Source: Coffea arabica (taxonomy: Eukaryota > Streptophyta > Magnoliopsida > Gentianales > Rubiaceae). From it: a stretch of 64,000 nucleotides of DNA. Below, piece by piece: positions 46,341-59,509 of this stretch; the first letter of the stretch is position 1, and each line of letters starts with the position of its first letter. Made by a program: the position numbers and the translations under genes. The notes under the pieces are model-generated. The model was not told the DNA's origin. It saw nothing but the letters and a program-made list of their open reading frames with translations, and did no database searches. Where the stretch lies: positions 13,331,557-13,395,556 of the forward strand of contig NC_092320.1 in the NCBI RefSeq assembly GCF_036785885.1. The letters are read 5' to 3'.

Positions 46341-49300
46341 TTATCGTGCCCTAGTTTTGACAAATTTTCCTCTTGAAGCCCTTTTCTCCATCTTCTCTCT
46401 TTTCCTGCGCGTCTTTTCATCCTCTTCAGGTCCCTTCGCGATCACAGATTAGGAACATGAACTAGTATAAGTTTTTGCAAGAAATACTCTGAAGATAAAC
46501 ACTTACAGGTTCATGGGAGTAGTACCTCTGAACCAGAGGGTAAAAATCCTTTGACAAGACCAAAGAGCTTGTATGCTGCAAATGCTGGTATCTGGAAGCA
46601 AACAATTTAAACCAATCCAACTAAGCCTCACCAATTCACCAGATTCTCAATAAGATAGGTCTTAAACTCACCATATTAAAGCTCAAATTAACCGGAGTAC
46701 TAGTAGTAGATGTTCAAGCAGTACGTTTCTATTTAATAGAATTTCATCATTATGAGAAACTAAGCAGCCCGGCAGAAATAAGCATAATCTGCAGATAGAA
46801 TTGAATTCAACAAAAACTCAGGAAATTACCATTAACTCATTTTATTAAACAAATTGACCACATGTAACATCTTCCAACTGGACAAAGCTTCCCTTTACCC
46901 ACTGTGATGGTATCATCTGTCCCCATCAAGTTTTCCACTAGTGGATATCTTAAATATAAATTGAAACATGCATGACAAGCTTAAGAGTACTAAAAGAAAC
47001 AGACATTTCCGCTGGCATTGCCCTAAACAAACAGAGAGTAAGCTTCAATGGAACAAGAGCCTCTAATCACCTGAAGTAAAGACTAACCATAAAGAGAACG
47101 GAAGCCGAAAACAAAGAAACAGTAAAAAATTAAGAGGTGTAGGGTATTAGAAGCGTCAGAACATACCCATTTCTGAAAGACACAAGGACTGTCACATGAG
47201 TCAGATTGAGATGCTAATGATAAAAGATTTGATGCAAGATAGACCTTAAAGCAACCAAATAGTCTAAATTTGCGTGGTAAACCAAACAGCAAAAGTAAAC
47301 TCCAAAAGTAAAGCTACAAGTGAAAACAGAAATACATAAGCAAATACCACCAATGAAACTTTAGGAGGATCAGGAATACACTTGTGTTAAGACTTTTCAG
47401 GAGAACTGATTAGTAAAGAAATATCAAGTTGATGGAATTTTGCAGAAAGTTGGTTAATGAAAAATTAACCATAAGAACGTTTGACTTCGCAAGTGCAATA
47501 TACAGTAAGCAACAACTCTGACTTTTGCCAAAGCAAAATACAATTGTAAAACACACAGACAGCCTATTTATTTGAGCAAGTCACATCTTTAAGAGGATAG
47601 ATAAATCGGACTTTTTCTGCACATTTGTATACACAAATTACCATGCACAACGGACATTATAACCAAATTCCTGTTCAGATTAACTATATGCACAAGACTG
47701 TCCTCATCCCTACTCCCTAGGACTTCTTTGACACATATACAGAAGCAAAAAATGCCATGAAATCCATGCAACCAACATGATTTGCAGGAATGCAAACAGA
47801 CAGTCATAATACTAGCATACCCATTAATTCAACGTGGTTTGCAGCATATCAGATACAGCACATCTTTTGTATTCTGGTAATGCTATTATTTTACTCAAGC
47901 CTTGCGTAAACCCCACGACTCCACACCCACCATGTTTCCCAAATTTTTCAGGTGAAAAAAAGGACAGTCAAAGTCGATCTTACCCAATAAACAAGTTATT
48001 CAGAAGAAACAGACAAAATAAACGAAAGGAAACAATCAATCTCAACAGCTGAATGCAGAACTCAAATTTTATCTCAGAACTCAGTTTAAAGGGTCTGATT
48101 CAATTATCTAAAATGTTAAGTGTGAGTTATTATCTCATTTTAAACACTACTGGATGTCCAGATTTTACTCAAATAGTTTAAGGGCGCGGATCTTACCACC
48201 AAATATATATACCAAAACTTCTCCGAGAAGATAGAAGCGAGTTGAACAAAGCTCGTAATATAGATTACATCATGCAAATATCTGGACAAAAAATAAAAAC
48301 AAATAAGATTGAGTATATAATAACAACAGCTATCCCTACAAAGTATAAAGAAGAGTAAAATAAGATGAACCAACTTTTATCAACATAGAACACAAGAAAC
48401 TCATAATCTTAAAGGGTTGCAGAGTTATATTCAAGTCAAAAATGTAAAATCATCTCATTTTTATGACATTCTAGCATCGAAAATCCCTTCCAATCATGAA
48501 AGGAAATCACTAGTAACATTAGTCACTGTATGATTTTTCATACTCTTAATTCGGACTTCAATTCAGCCGAACGACATGATGGAAAATGTTTTTATCTGCA
48601 TATGCATGAAGTTGAAATAATTGAAAACGACGTGATTTTTCATATAGAATAATTGAAGTCCTGCATTTTAGGATCTGTGTATCATGAACATTATCTGCAT
48701 GACGTTGAAAGATAGAATGACTTAAATCCAATGTCTTTTAGGATGGCAACACTATAGATGGTTATAGTAATTCTCTCTCGGAAGCCTGCCATAATACAGT
48801 TCATCAAGTTATATACGCATATCTTTTGTTCGTATGAAGCGCTTACAACAGATCACCCACATTTCCTGATTTTCAACAGACGATTTGAGAGGGGACACTG
48901 AGGAATACATTGAAATTTTGAACACTATCATAAAACTTATGAGAAAATGAAATAGTAGCTTTCATACCACACTCAAAGCCAGATATGATACTGCTTAATA
49001 TGATGTAAAAAAAAAAAGGCTACAAAATTGCATTCTGATTACACCTCTGAAGTTTACAGTTTGATCACAGCCTACAAAACTAAATCCAATATGCTCCATC
49101 AAACTTAGAGGAAGCTTTCTTAGCACAACATTACATTCTCACAACAAATTGTTGAAGATTTTGCACAATTTCAAAATTAATCCCAAGGTTATTAGAGAAT
49201 AGACAAATTATTTTGCCCAAAAATAAATGTCATCATTTAATGCCTCAGCAGAAATGAACCTGCTGACCACACTGAGGAGATTAACAAGTCAAACCCTCAG

Positions 49301-50439
49301 ATAGTGCAAGCTTGTGCACGACATATACACTCAATCAAGTCAAAGTGTTCACCAATGACAAGCTTTTGCATAAGTATAAACTCAGTCACCTCAATGTACA
49401 CCACTGACACCCTAAAACAGCTCTAACATATCAAGCTCCAAATTGCAAATTCAGTTTCTTGCTTGGCTCGCTGATTAGTCACTCTCAAGGCCTTTCTAAG
49501 AGGTTCTTCTCAAAATTTCCAAATTAGAATATTTTCTAATTCTTCCTCTTTGGACTTCATACACGATTAAAAAGCCAATGGCAACTTACATGCTTCAAAA
49601 TCTTTCCTTTCTCCTAAACTATCCAATACCTAATTTATCTCGAGACTTTTCTTCTTCCTCACTCGGAAGTCCCAAAACAACAATAATAATAAGAAAATCC
49701 TAATGCAGAACACCTCAACTTACATTCTTTTCCATTTTGAACCTTTCTTAACTTGTCAACCTAATCCAATTTTCAGCTCCAGCACCTCAAACCATACAAA
49801 GAGTAAATAAAATAAAATAAAGTGCACACCTCAAACACAAAATCTTTGCTTTTCACCCTTTTTTTTTTTCAATAAAAAAAATCTACTTTATTAAATAAAA
49901 CACAGTTTTAACGTCTTTGCACTTGAGCTACACTTATGAAACAATCTTAATCATTACTAACAAAAAAAAAAACAATTATTACTGAAACAAAAAAATCAAC
50001 ATAAAAATAAAAAAGTCAAATTAAAATCATACCCACAAATTCCACCAGTAGACATATCAAATCCGCCGTCAATAAGCTCCCCGTCTTCACCATACGACGG
50101 CATAGACATGGCGTAGAGTTGCTGGTAGGGTATGATGTAAGCAAACGCCGTCAACAACAGCCCTCCAGCGTGCTTCCACTTAAACGTCGAGTACATAAAC
50201 CCTGCCCTAATCACTAAAAATACAACCTAAATAGTACCCCCAAAACAAAAAGAATTAAACTTTTGGAAAACGAATAATAATAATTCATAATTAGAGCTAA
50301 ATTCAGTAAAAAAAAATGGGTAATATATAAATTGGAAAAAACTGCTATTACTAACATTGGAGATGATGATGACGTAGAGGAGATTCTTCATGTGACGAGC
50401 ATTTTCTTCTTTTCGCTTCTTAGCTCCTTGATTTGCCAT
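46341..50439 (-). CDS. TMEM208 / SND2-like ER membrane protein, 5 exons, 173 aa
   Basis: Exons (minus): 50439-50356, 50226-50033, 48281-48197, 46591-46526, 46433-46341; total 522 bases in one frame. It starts MANQGAKKRKEENARHMKNL. Hydrophobic segments follow: one across the exon 1-2 join (LLYVIIISN/VVFLVIRAGF), one at GGLLLTAFAYIIPYQQL, and a third from VIYITSFVQLAS to YLVIPAFAAYKLFG. The conserved GELIDGGFDMSTGGICGY lies between the last two. The tail is acidic then basic (EEDEKTRRKREKMEKRA...). The family (DUF788, human TMEM208, yeast Snd2) assists SRP-independent targeting of membrane proteins to the ER. The last acceptor (GATCGCGAAG|GG) has a weak pyrimidine tract, so that junction is the least certain; it is supported by the family ending. 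Confidence 0.87.
46592..48196 (-). other. TMEM208-like gene intron 3 (1.6 kb)
   Basis: AT-rich intron between GTAAGA donor and TTCCAG acceptor on the minus strand. Small open frames inside have no recognised domain. Confidence 0.65.
48282..50032 (-). other. TMEM208-like gene intron 2 (1.75 kb)
   Basis: AT-rich intron between GGGTATGA donor at 50032 and CCAG acceptor at 48282. No nested gene was recognised; a T-rich/A-rich pair near 49860-49905 is low complexity. Confidence 0.65.
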
Positions 50440-50908
50440 GGGGGTCGGAAGGTTTAGCTGCCAAACGATGTCGTTTAGGGGAAGCGGTTGACCGGTGATA
50501 GATGGAGTGATGACTGATGAGAGACAAGCAGGTCACCGGCGGCTATGCGGAGCGTTTAAGTTACTCCAATAACTTTTCTCGGCTAGCTTCCAGATACCCG
50601 GTTCGGCTTTTGACTTGACTTGGTTCTTTTTCCTTTAAATTTCTTTGCGCGTAAAAATTGTAAACCAGTCAAGGCGAACCGAGTATGTGGCATTTGAGCT
50701 CAAGCTTTATCTCGCGAGTCAAGATTGGATTCAGCTCTTTTTTAAAAAAAAAAAAAATATATATATATATATATATAGTGTATATTTTATATATATCGAC
50801 AGTATACTATCATCGTTTGATTCATGATATGTATGCAAAAGTTGAATTTCAAATTCAAAATTTACATGGTTGTTATTCATCCAATACTGATAATGTAGAA
50901 AAGATTAA

Positions 50909-50952
<44 letters not shown>

Positions 50953-51678
50953 AGGGATAAGAAGTCATTTCACTTGTCAAATTATTAAAAAGTCATGTAA
51001 CAAGAAATGAAGCAAAGAACTAGGTCCCTTTTATCTTATATACAAGGTGTGTATATATATATATATATATTTGTCCCTTTGTTTATGCCAAACCAAACAA
51101 GTTCTATCCTTATATTGTCCTTTTTTGAACCCAATGGATTTTCTACCTATTATTATATAAGAAGACATGGGAGTTTATTGTAACATCCCAATTTTTTAAC
51201 GCGCAGCATAGCTCTCCTTTGAGGAAGCTGTGATTTTCTTTTTTCCATTTTATTTCTCCGCTTCTAACTTGATGGCTCAAGACCGAAGATCTAAAATATG
51301 AGTTAAGATAGAAGATTTTCGCTGCAGTTCATTTTGTTTATTTAAACATATAGATTTCTACTATTTTTATATGTTGTCTAATTTATAACTATATGATCAA
51401 GCTTTACAAATTAATGAAAAATTTTTAATTCTTGGATATTGATTAATTATGTTTAATTAGTAGCTCACCCAACTATTTCATTTAAATAGTTCCTTTATAT
51501 GATCGATTAAAGTGTCTTTTCCTGTTATACTATAAATCATTTCTCAAAGTTGCATAGAAAATCAGCTTTCTTTCTTCGCAATTGTACTTAATAATGCACT
51601 TGCATTATTGCCTTCATTAATCTCAAGATTAGTGATGGATTTGATAGATCCTTTTTACCTATTTTCCATAATCATAAA

Positions 51679-52036
51679 TAGGGTTGCAAACGAATCGAAT
51701 TGCTTGCGAGTAACTAAAATCAATGTTCGACTCAAACTCGGTTAACATCGACCTCCAATTAAACTTGAGCTAAACACGTCGAATTCGAGTTTAGAGATAC
51801 TCAACTCGTTAGCTCGCGAGTTGGCTCGATTATATATATATTTTTATTTAATAATAAAATTGCATTTATATTCCTAATATTTTATTATTTGTTAAGATAA
51901 TAATTATTTTTAAATTTTTTTTAAAGCTCAGGCTGTTATATTAAAAGTTTGACCTCGAGTTCGAACTGGATAAAACTAAGTCGAGGTCGACTCGATTAGG
52001 TCAAAACTCAATTCGATTCGATTCGTTTGCAGTTCT
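51679..52036. mobile_element. MITE with 9-bp target duplication (MULE-like)
   Basis: The left end TAGGGTTGCAAACGAATCGAA and the reverse complement of the right end (AGAACTGCAAACGAATCGAA) form a TIR of about 20 bases with three mismatches. AATCATAAA stands directly outside both ends (51670-51678 and 52037-52045), an exact 9-bp target duplication. Nine-base duplications are typical of Mutator-like elements. The interior repeats CTCGA/TCGAG motifs and has no coding frame. Confidence 0.8.
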
Positions 52037-52735
52037 AATCATAAAATGGTTCTTCATTTTTGCTTAAGAGAAACTGCATCAAATCACATAATATAGGTTC
52101 AAAATTTTATTATAAACAGTATATAACTAAACTAAAAAATTAAAAATTTTCAAACATAAAGCTTTATAATACCCTACCTTTTCAAATATTGCTAACTATA
52201 TTATTATTTTTATCCTTATTACTTGATTTAAAGTCTGATAAATTGAACAAAGTATGTATAAAAATGAATATTAGTCCAATAGCTAAAAAAATTTAAGGAT
52301 AATAAACTAAATATAAACTTTTTTATATTTGAATTTCATCAATTTGATATTTTTGCATAATAGATACAACTACAGAGAGGGTGTTTATCTTTTAGCAGTA
52401 ATATAAAGATAATAGTAAATTATGTCATAAATAAAAGGGTCATAATATATATCATGGCACTCTTTTTTTTTTTTTTGGTCAGATATTTTCCAATAGTCAA
52501 AGTTTGATTAACCCTTTTTCCAATAGTCGCATTCAAAGGAATCAAAATACTTGAACTCTGTTATAAAGTGATTGGCAAGGCACGAAATGTATTATATCCA
52601 TTCAATTTCAATTGCTTATTGACGTTTTGAGTACTGTTGTAACAAAAGAAAAGCTGCTGTGCATACTTGACATCCCAATCTAATCCAAACGTTCTAATTT
52701 TTTTAATTTTTTAATTCATGTTACTTTGAGGAAAC

Positions 52736-52878
52736 CTTGTTTGTATTGCTATTTTTCATTGAAAAATTACGTTATTTTCCGTAATCACATTTTTCTATTA
52801 CATTTTTCCCTCACATACATTAAATCGTTACAGTGTTTTTTTCATGAAAAATTATGAAAAATACAATCCAAACACAAC
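52736..52878. mobile_element. MITE, copy 2 of the family at 16686
   Basis: It starts TTGTTTGTATTGC, includes TTATTTTCCGTAATCACATTTTTC and TTAAATCGTTACAGTG, and ends ACAATCCAAACACAAC. It aligns along its full length with 16686-16832 with moderate divergence, which makes both copies a real dispersed family. Confidence 0.65.
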
Positions 52879-53604
52879 ACAAAGCACACCAATTTCTTTT
52901 TTTGAACTGATCTGCCATGCCAATTAAACATTTTCCTACTGAGAATATATTAATTAGCTTTTTCTCCTTATCCCTTGCGACAGGAACCAGCATGTGGTCC
53001 TCTCTAATGCCCAATACTTCTTCATGGTCACATTTGGGTAACCATCACTCTCATGCTTTCCACCGTTTCATTCCACTATTCCCAACACAAAACTTGGGCA
53101 CTATAGTCCATTAATTTCTTTTTCATGTGGCTATGCGGTCGCAAACCTTATCATATCCAATGCTTTAAGAGAATAATCAATTCAGAATCTTTTTTTTTTT
53201 TTTTTCAGTCCAAATCTCACCCCTTATCTTATCACACACATCTCTTGTTTGTTCGATCAATTCCAATATATACCAAAGCACATTTTTTGAAATTCACACG
53301 TAAAATATAAATAAAACTTAAAATTTAGTCTGCTACGAAACATACACATTCACCAAATTGTCAAACTCGATTCACACAAATTTACAAATTATACATCTAT
53401 GGATGGACTCAATCTTATAATGTCATCCTTTATGAGAAAAGAAAAAGAAACAAGTCATGACCAATCCTTAAAATAAATATCGAATTAGAATGGTTTTATT
53501 TTATTTTTATATTACTTTTATTTATTATTATTATTTTGTTTTTGGTATGTAGTGAAACTCTTGGTGCGAAAATACCAATGAATGAAGCGGCGAGTAGGTG
53601 AAAG

Positions 53605-53991
53605 TGTCTTTTTCCGATGACTGAGAAACTCAGACTTTTTCGTTACTAAAGTTGACCTGCGAGAAACCTTCAAAAGCCGGCAACTTTTGAAGGCTCCCGC
53701 AGACCTTAATAAACCCAAACCCCAAACCCCCCCGAACCGATGTGGGATAGAAACCCCACAGGGGTGCCCCGCTGCTAAGAAGTAAAGACCCCCCAGACAC
53801 CCACTGAAATGGAGAGATCACCTCCCCGAGGTTTCTGTCTTTTTCCGATGACTGAGAAACTCAGACTTTTTCGTTACTAAAGTTGACCTGCGAGAAACCT
53901 TCAAAAGCCGGCAACTTTTGAAGGCTCCCGCAGACCTTAATAAACCCAAACCCCAAACCCCCCCGAACCGATGTGGGATAGAAACCCCACA
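53605..53991. mobile_element. TRIM-like LTR element, 387 bp, two identical 156-bp repeats
   Basis: Two direct repeats, 53605-53760 and 53836-53991, appear identical by eye. Each starts TG (TGTCTTTTTCCGATGAC) and ends CA (GAAACCCCACA), as LTRs do. Read on the minus strand each begins TGTGGGGTTTCTATCCCACA, similar to starts of several plant LTRs. Only 75 bases lie between them, with no coding capacity, as in terminal-repeat retrotransposons in miniature. The flanks carry AGTAGGTGAAAGTG on both sides and a further copy near 54036, so I cannot show a clean 5-bp target duplication. Identity of the repeats implies recent insertion or recent duplication. Orientation and primer site are undecided. 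Confidence 0.65.
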
Positions 53992-54981
53992 GGGGAGTAG
54001 GTAGGTGAAAGTGTCGTTTGTTGAAAAAAAGAAAAAGTAGGTGAAAGTGAGGGCCCTCCTTAAAAAAAAAAAGAAAAGAAAAAGGTGAGGGTCCACTTTT
54101 GGAGGTTGGGATGGTTTTTTACCGCGTCATAACGTCTCTTTCTCCAATTCGAGCAAACAAAAATTTGCCTCCTCGTTTCCTGGAATTTATTGTGCTTCTC
54201 TTTCCTTCCAACAGAAAATGGTCAAGTCATCTACACCTCAGAAAAAATTAAGCAATAAATAACTAGAAAGAAGAAAGAATACGCCAAAGAGATAAATTTA
54301 AGAGAATTTCTCTTTCTTTCTTTTCCCATCCCAAGCTTTTTTATAGTTGCATAAACACGTGCATGTGTGTGCAGCTGTGTGTATGATGTCAAATTTGAGT
54401 GAAAAAGAATAATCCAGTCTTTGAATTCATTTGTTTTTACACCTGGGTTTTGCTCAGTTTATCTAATCAGGTGTGTTCATTGACCTTCTCTCTCTGTCTC
54501 TTTAATCTTTTTGACCAGGGACGATTGTATGCAAAAGACGTGATTCTTGTTTTTTTTCCGCCTCTAATTGGATATTGGATGTAACATGTTAATTGGGATG
54601 ATGAGATTGTTGATGCTTTCGATATTCTTTCTGTTTTATCGTCTGAAGAATCTGAGATTTCTTTGTGCCCATTATGAGTGGTTAATGACTGCAGTCGATG
54701 GTGTTTGTATAATGGTAGTGTTAGTTGATGGATTACTGTTTTCGAACTTGATGGTAGGGAAATGTCGTTTTTCTTTAATCCAATAAAGTAGATGCTACAG
54801 TAAAAAAGTTTGTCTTTTTATGATCCTTTAAAGTGGGAATATTCTGATTGCAATGTATCATTTCTCTCACGGCAACTTGATTCAGCTCTGAGGTGAAATT
54901 CAGGGACTTTTGACTCTTTCCTTAGCAAAATTGGACTCGCAGCTATCCCCTATTTTGCTTTACTTGAGTTCTGATTTGGAG

Positions 54982-57900
54982 ATGAGAGCAGCTCTTAGGT
55001 CCATCAAGCAATTCAGATCAGCTTCTCGGTACAGAGGAGATACTATCTCTGACGGATTTCCAAAAAGGCAGCATTTTTGGGCCAATACGAGTGGAAGGGC
55101 AGCCTACTGTCTACACCAATATGCAGATATTCGCGGATGTTATCATCCATCTTACCCGTTCTCCAGAGGTTTGCATGCTGATGCTGCAAGAGTAGCTAAT
55201 GGAGGTTGATATCTTATTGGTGATTTATGGTTCGCTATTCTGGTGGCATTTTTAATGGACATGAAGTTCTAGTTTTTGTTGTGTATTGGATCATTTTGGT
55301 TCAATTGCAGAAATAGATGGAGCAGGGCCCCTTGTAGAATACGAGCGAAGAATTGCCTCTGGTGAACTTGTGGATGGAGATATTTGCCAGGTTGGTTAAC
55401 GGAATTACCACTTTATGATTTAATATTTAATTAATTCCTTTGAAGGTAATAGAGTGCATAGGATTAGTAGTTTTAAAAACATAAGGCGAGGATAAACAGG
55501 GAAAGGAAAGATACGTTTTTTAAGAATACTAATCCTATTGCTTGTACTCTTGTCAAGTTTGTTGCATCTACACCTGGCTGAGCTACTCTCCTTTCAAAAG
55601 ATTTTTCTCCTTAGCTTGTAACAATAATGGCAAACTAGTACTGATATCTTAGCTTGCTGATATCATGTGTAAATGTGCTGGATTATTTAGACGTACTGGC
55701 TGCAGATAATTTTAACAGTTAAAAAGATGTTAGGTAAAAATTTTGCTACTTGTATTTCTCTTTCCTCATAGATATTAAGGATTGCTTTCAAAAGAGAATA
55801 GGTTTTAAAAGAAAGAAATTTTGGATGATGTTAAGCAAATCATTTCTGTACCATGTGAGAAGTGTATGGTCAGAGTCTTCTATGTTGTCTTAAAAAGTCA
55901 AACACCTACCGAAAATGAATTTGTAGTTAGGCACTTTGAGAGAACTTCAGAGGCTCTACGACCAGCTGGTTCAAAATGCTGATGCTTGCCAACTTGATCG
56001 GTATGCAGCATCTGAGAAAGCTGGAAGGTAAGGTTTATTGAGCTTTCTACCATCTGTCATGAGTAATACTTGTAGCTTTGTCCTTTCATACAGTTTGTTA
56101 TAAAAGATTTTCAAGTCAAGTTTTCATGTAATTGATTCTTCAAGTTACTTTGAGCATTTTATGAATCTTTGATCTATTTCAGGAGTAGGTGGTTGTGGTC
56201 ACGTTTCATACCTCAGTCTTCTTATTCACCAGTGAAAGGGCTTTATCTTTATGGAGGAGTTGGCACTGGAAAAACTATGTTGATGGACCTCTTTTTTGAG
56301 CAATTGTAAGCAAATGGCCAAATTTTATTTTGGGATGATAAATGCAATACTGCTTATTGGTCTGTTGCTTCACATATATGATTACCACTCAATGGTTGAA
56401 TTACTTTCAGGCCTTCCAGTTGGAGGAAGAAAAGAATCCATTTTCACGACTTCATGCTGAACATTCATAGCCACTTGCAAGTATGAATCTTTCCTATTTT
56501 TCTAACTATCTGAATTTTTATAGGTCCATTATCAAGATTACTGTGTGAAACTTAAAAGTTACTTTCTGAATGGACTGAAAGTAGTTTGATGTTCAATTGA
56601 AGGCATTGATGTCTTTTTCAGTTATTATCCTTCTAATAACTGATACATTGTCAGCTCACATACCTAGTATTCTTCCCATCTACTACTTTCTCTCAGTTCA
56701 AATGTTAAGCGATTTCCATAGGTATTTAGTTCTCTTCGTAGTGGCTATGAGTTGATTTTAAGTGCTTGAACATTTCTGATATAAGATTGGGTTCAACTAA
56801 CAATTGATTGCATCTTTCTCTTTGACAACATCTTTTGTAGTGTTTGTTATAGCTTAGGTAGCAACACAATCTCTTAAGGAATAGAATGTATTCATCTTCT
56901 TTCAACTACCCATTGTTGCAGAAGCACAAAGGTGTTGCAGATCCCTTAGAAGTTGTTGCTGGAGAAGTATCAGATGAATCAATTCTGTTATGTCTTGATG
57001 AATTCATGGTATATATATTTAGCAAGTTAGCACTATATTCTACTTACTATTGTTATGTATGAGAAATTTGTGTTGCGCTGCTGAAAATTTTATTTCCTAG
57101 ATGTTGTGATTGAGTTGTGAAGGCTAATGATGGAGCCTGTACAAAATTCTCCTCCAATCTATTGCTACTTGTTGATTCTCTTGCTGATTTTCTTTTGCAG
57201 GTTACTGATGTTGCTGATGCATTGATACTAAATCGTTTATTTAGGCATCTGTTCTGTAATGGGGCTGTAAGTACTTTAGATTTCCTTTTTAATGCATTTA
57301 ATTCCCATGAGTTATTTAGACTCAGCATGAAAGTAATTCTTTGTATTTGATTGTTGATGCAAATGGTTACAGGTCCTTGTTTCTACATCAAACCGTGCTC
57401 CTGATAAACTTTATGAGGGTGGACTGCAAAGGGATCTTTTTCTGCCATTTATAGATATACTGAAGGTATGCATTCTTGGATATAAGCTATACCAATATTA
57501 TTTTTGCAAATTTTACTTTCATGGAGTTTGAACCTATCTAATCGCATCTCCTGGAGATTTGAATTATTTGTTTGATCTCTGTGATCTCATACTTTTGGGA
57601 AAAGCCCTGAACTTTGAATTCATTTTTCTCTCTCCGCATTGTCAAATTTATGTTTTTATTACAGCTACTTTCTCTTTCGTGCTGTCTTAAACTGGTTATT
57701 TTGTGGCAGGAAAGATGTGTAGTTCATGAAATTGGCTCATCAATCGACTACCGTAAGATGACTTCGGTGATGTTACAGTCTCCTTCTTCATATTCATTAA
57801 GAATTTCATTTTTTGAGTATTTTGTTAATTGTTTCTGTTTACAAAGGATACAACAATGCCGTTGTCACCATATAGACACAGTTGTTTGACCACATTTTTT

Positions 57901-59509
57901 CCCCTGTAATGCAGGCACAGCAAGGCTTCTATTTCGTGGGGAAGAACTTATCAAGCCTACTTAACGAGAAGTTTTTCCAGTTGATTGGAGAATATAGAGC
58001 CGTTCCTCAAGAGGTGGAAGTAGTTATGGGAAGGACATTACGAGTATGTACACTGCTTTGGATTTGTATTCAACTTGGTGTGGTGTATGAGCTCTATTGT
58101 CTACATAATCTGTAGGCATTTCTTTATCTGCTTGAATTTTCAGGTTCCACTCGGTGCTAATGGTTGTGCTTACTTCCCATTCGAGGAACTCTGTGATAGA
58201 CCACTTGGTGCAGCAGATTATTTTGGATTATTCAGTAAGCCAATCTGCTCTCTCTCTCTCTGAACTTGCCGTTGTTAATGGTACCTTACCTCTTTAACCA
58301 ACTGCAGTTACTGACAAAAGTTTTTCCCTTTTGGTATAACTAAAGAGTCTCATGTTGGTTTGATATTCTTCTGCAGCATCATGATTCCCATTTGCTGATG
58401 GCTTTTTTCTGGCTATTTATTACTTTTATGCAGACATTCACAAACATATTTATATTGAATAGCTCTTAATCAATTCAATCTCTGTTTACAGAGAAATTTC
58501 ACACACTAGCTTTGGAAGGTGTGCCACGTCTTGGTCTCCACAACAGGACTGCGGCATATCGGTTTGTCACGTTGGTTGATGTTAGTCCTTTTCCTGGAAA
58601 AAATCCATTTAATTTGATTACCTGGACAAGTGCCTCTGCTCTGTTGCCTCTATCTTTTCAAAACCCTTGATTCTTTCCCTCCAGAGCAGACTACATTATG
58701 ACTAGCGGCTGCTAGCCTAAAGAAAATACTTTTCACACTAGATTTCTGGACATCTCATGTTGCAGACTACTCTGTTATAAATTGAAGGAACAAAAATGCT
58801 GACACCCTGTTGTTTTAATAGGTTATGTATGAGAATAGAGCTAGACTGTTATGTACAGCTGATGCAACTCCTATTCAACTTTTTGAAAAGATAGTCACAA
58901 TTGCTGACGCTCAGCAAATTTCTCCAAGAACATCTTCTAGATCAAGGAAAAACGACGATTCTGACATTTGTGTGGACAATGAATTGGGTTTTGCAAAAGA
59001 TCGCACCATTAGCAGGTACATCACTTTGTCATGAATCTGTCTACTTGTCACTATGCTTCTGATGTTTCCTAATACCAAGCAAATAATACGGTTTTTGACT
59101 TGGCTTATTACACATCTCCAAGGTTATAAATAATGACATTTATCATTTTCATGCACTCTATGTCATTTTAGTGCCAAGGGTATGCCTTACATATTCTTGC
59201 AATTTCCGATATTTTGTTGTTCCACCAAGTTGAGTAAAATGATCATCTTTAATGTTCTTCTGGTGTCCAACTTGTGCGTTCAAGTATTCGTTTTATCTTG
59301 TCTCAATTTGTCTTTGCCTCCACACTTAGTTCTTTTCTTTTCCCTAACTGATTTTGGTAGGATCTTGAAACGTCATTCTGATGTCTGAATCTGATGTTAG
59401 GTTGACAGAGATGAACAGCAGGGAGTACTTAGAGCAGCATGCTGCAATGTTGGCACAAAAGCAGCAGTCATATGAAGAGTGCAGTAAAAATGCTTTACAT
59501 CCTCAATAG
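54982..59509 (+). CDS. AFG1/LACE1-like AAA ATPase, 14 exons, 503 aa
   Basis: Exons: 54982-55204, 55311-55390, 55927-56027, 56183-56305, 56411-56480, 56922-57008, 57201-57266, 57373-57465, 57710-57766, 57915-58043, 58144-58234, 58492-58580, 58822-59015, 59401-59509; all GT-AG, 1512 bases in frame. The N-terminus ([19 protein letters not shown]) is rich in Arg and Ser with no acidic residue in its first 19 residues, consistent with mitochondrial import. Landmarks are [12 protein letters not shown], Walker A GGVGTGKT (159-166), [11 protein letters not shown], Walker B ILLCLDEF (220-227), [17 protein letters not shown], and [14 protein letters not shown]. This is the AFG1/LACE1 family, single-domain AAA proteins that help degrade surplus respiratory-chain subunits in mitochondria. 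The start is the first Met giving a targeting-like sequence; the true leader may hold an upstream intron. Confidence 0.92.

Larger units (their letters stand above)
50440..54981. other. Intergenic with microsatellites and short mobile elements
   Basis: It contains (AT)n tracts at 50758-50778, 50914-50949 and 51055-51070, the MULE-type MITE at 51679-52036, MITE copy 2 at 52736-52878, and the TRIM-like element at 53605-53991. The last few hundred bases probably include the AFG1-like promoter and leader. No other gene was seen. Confidence 0.55.
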
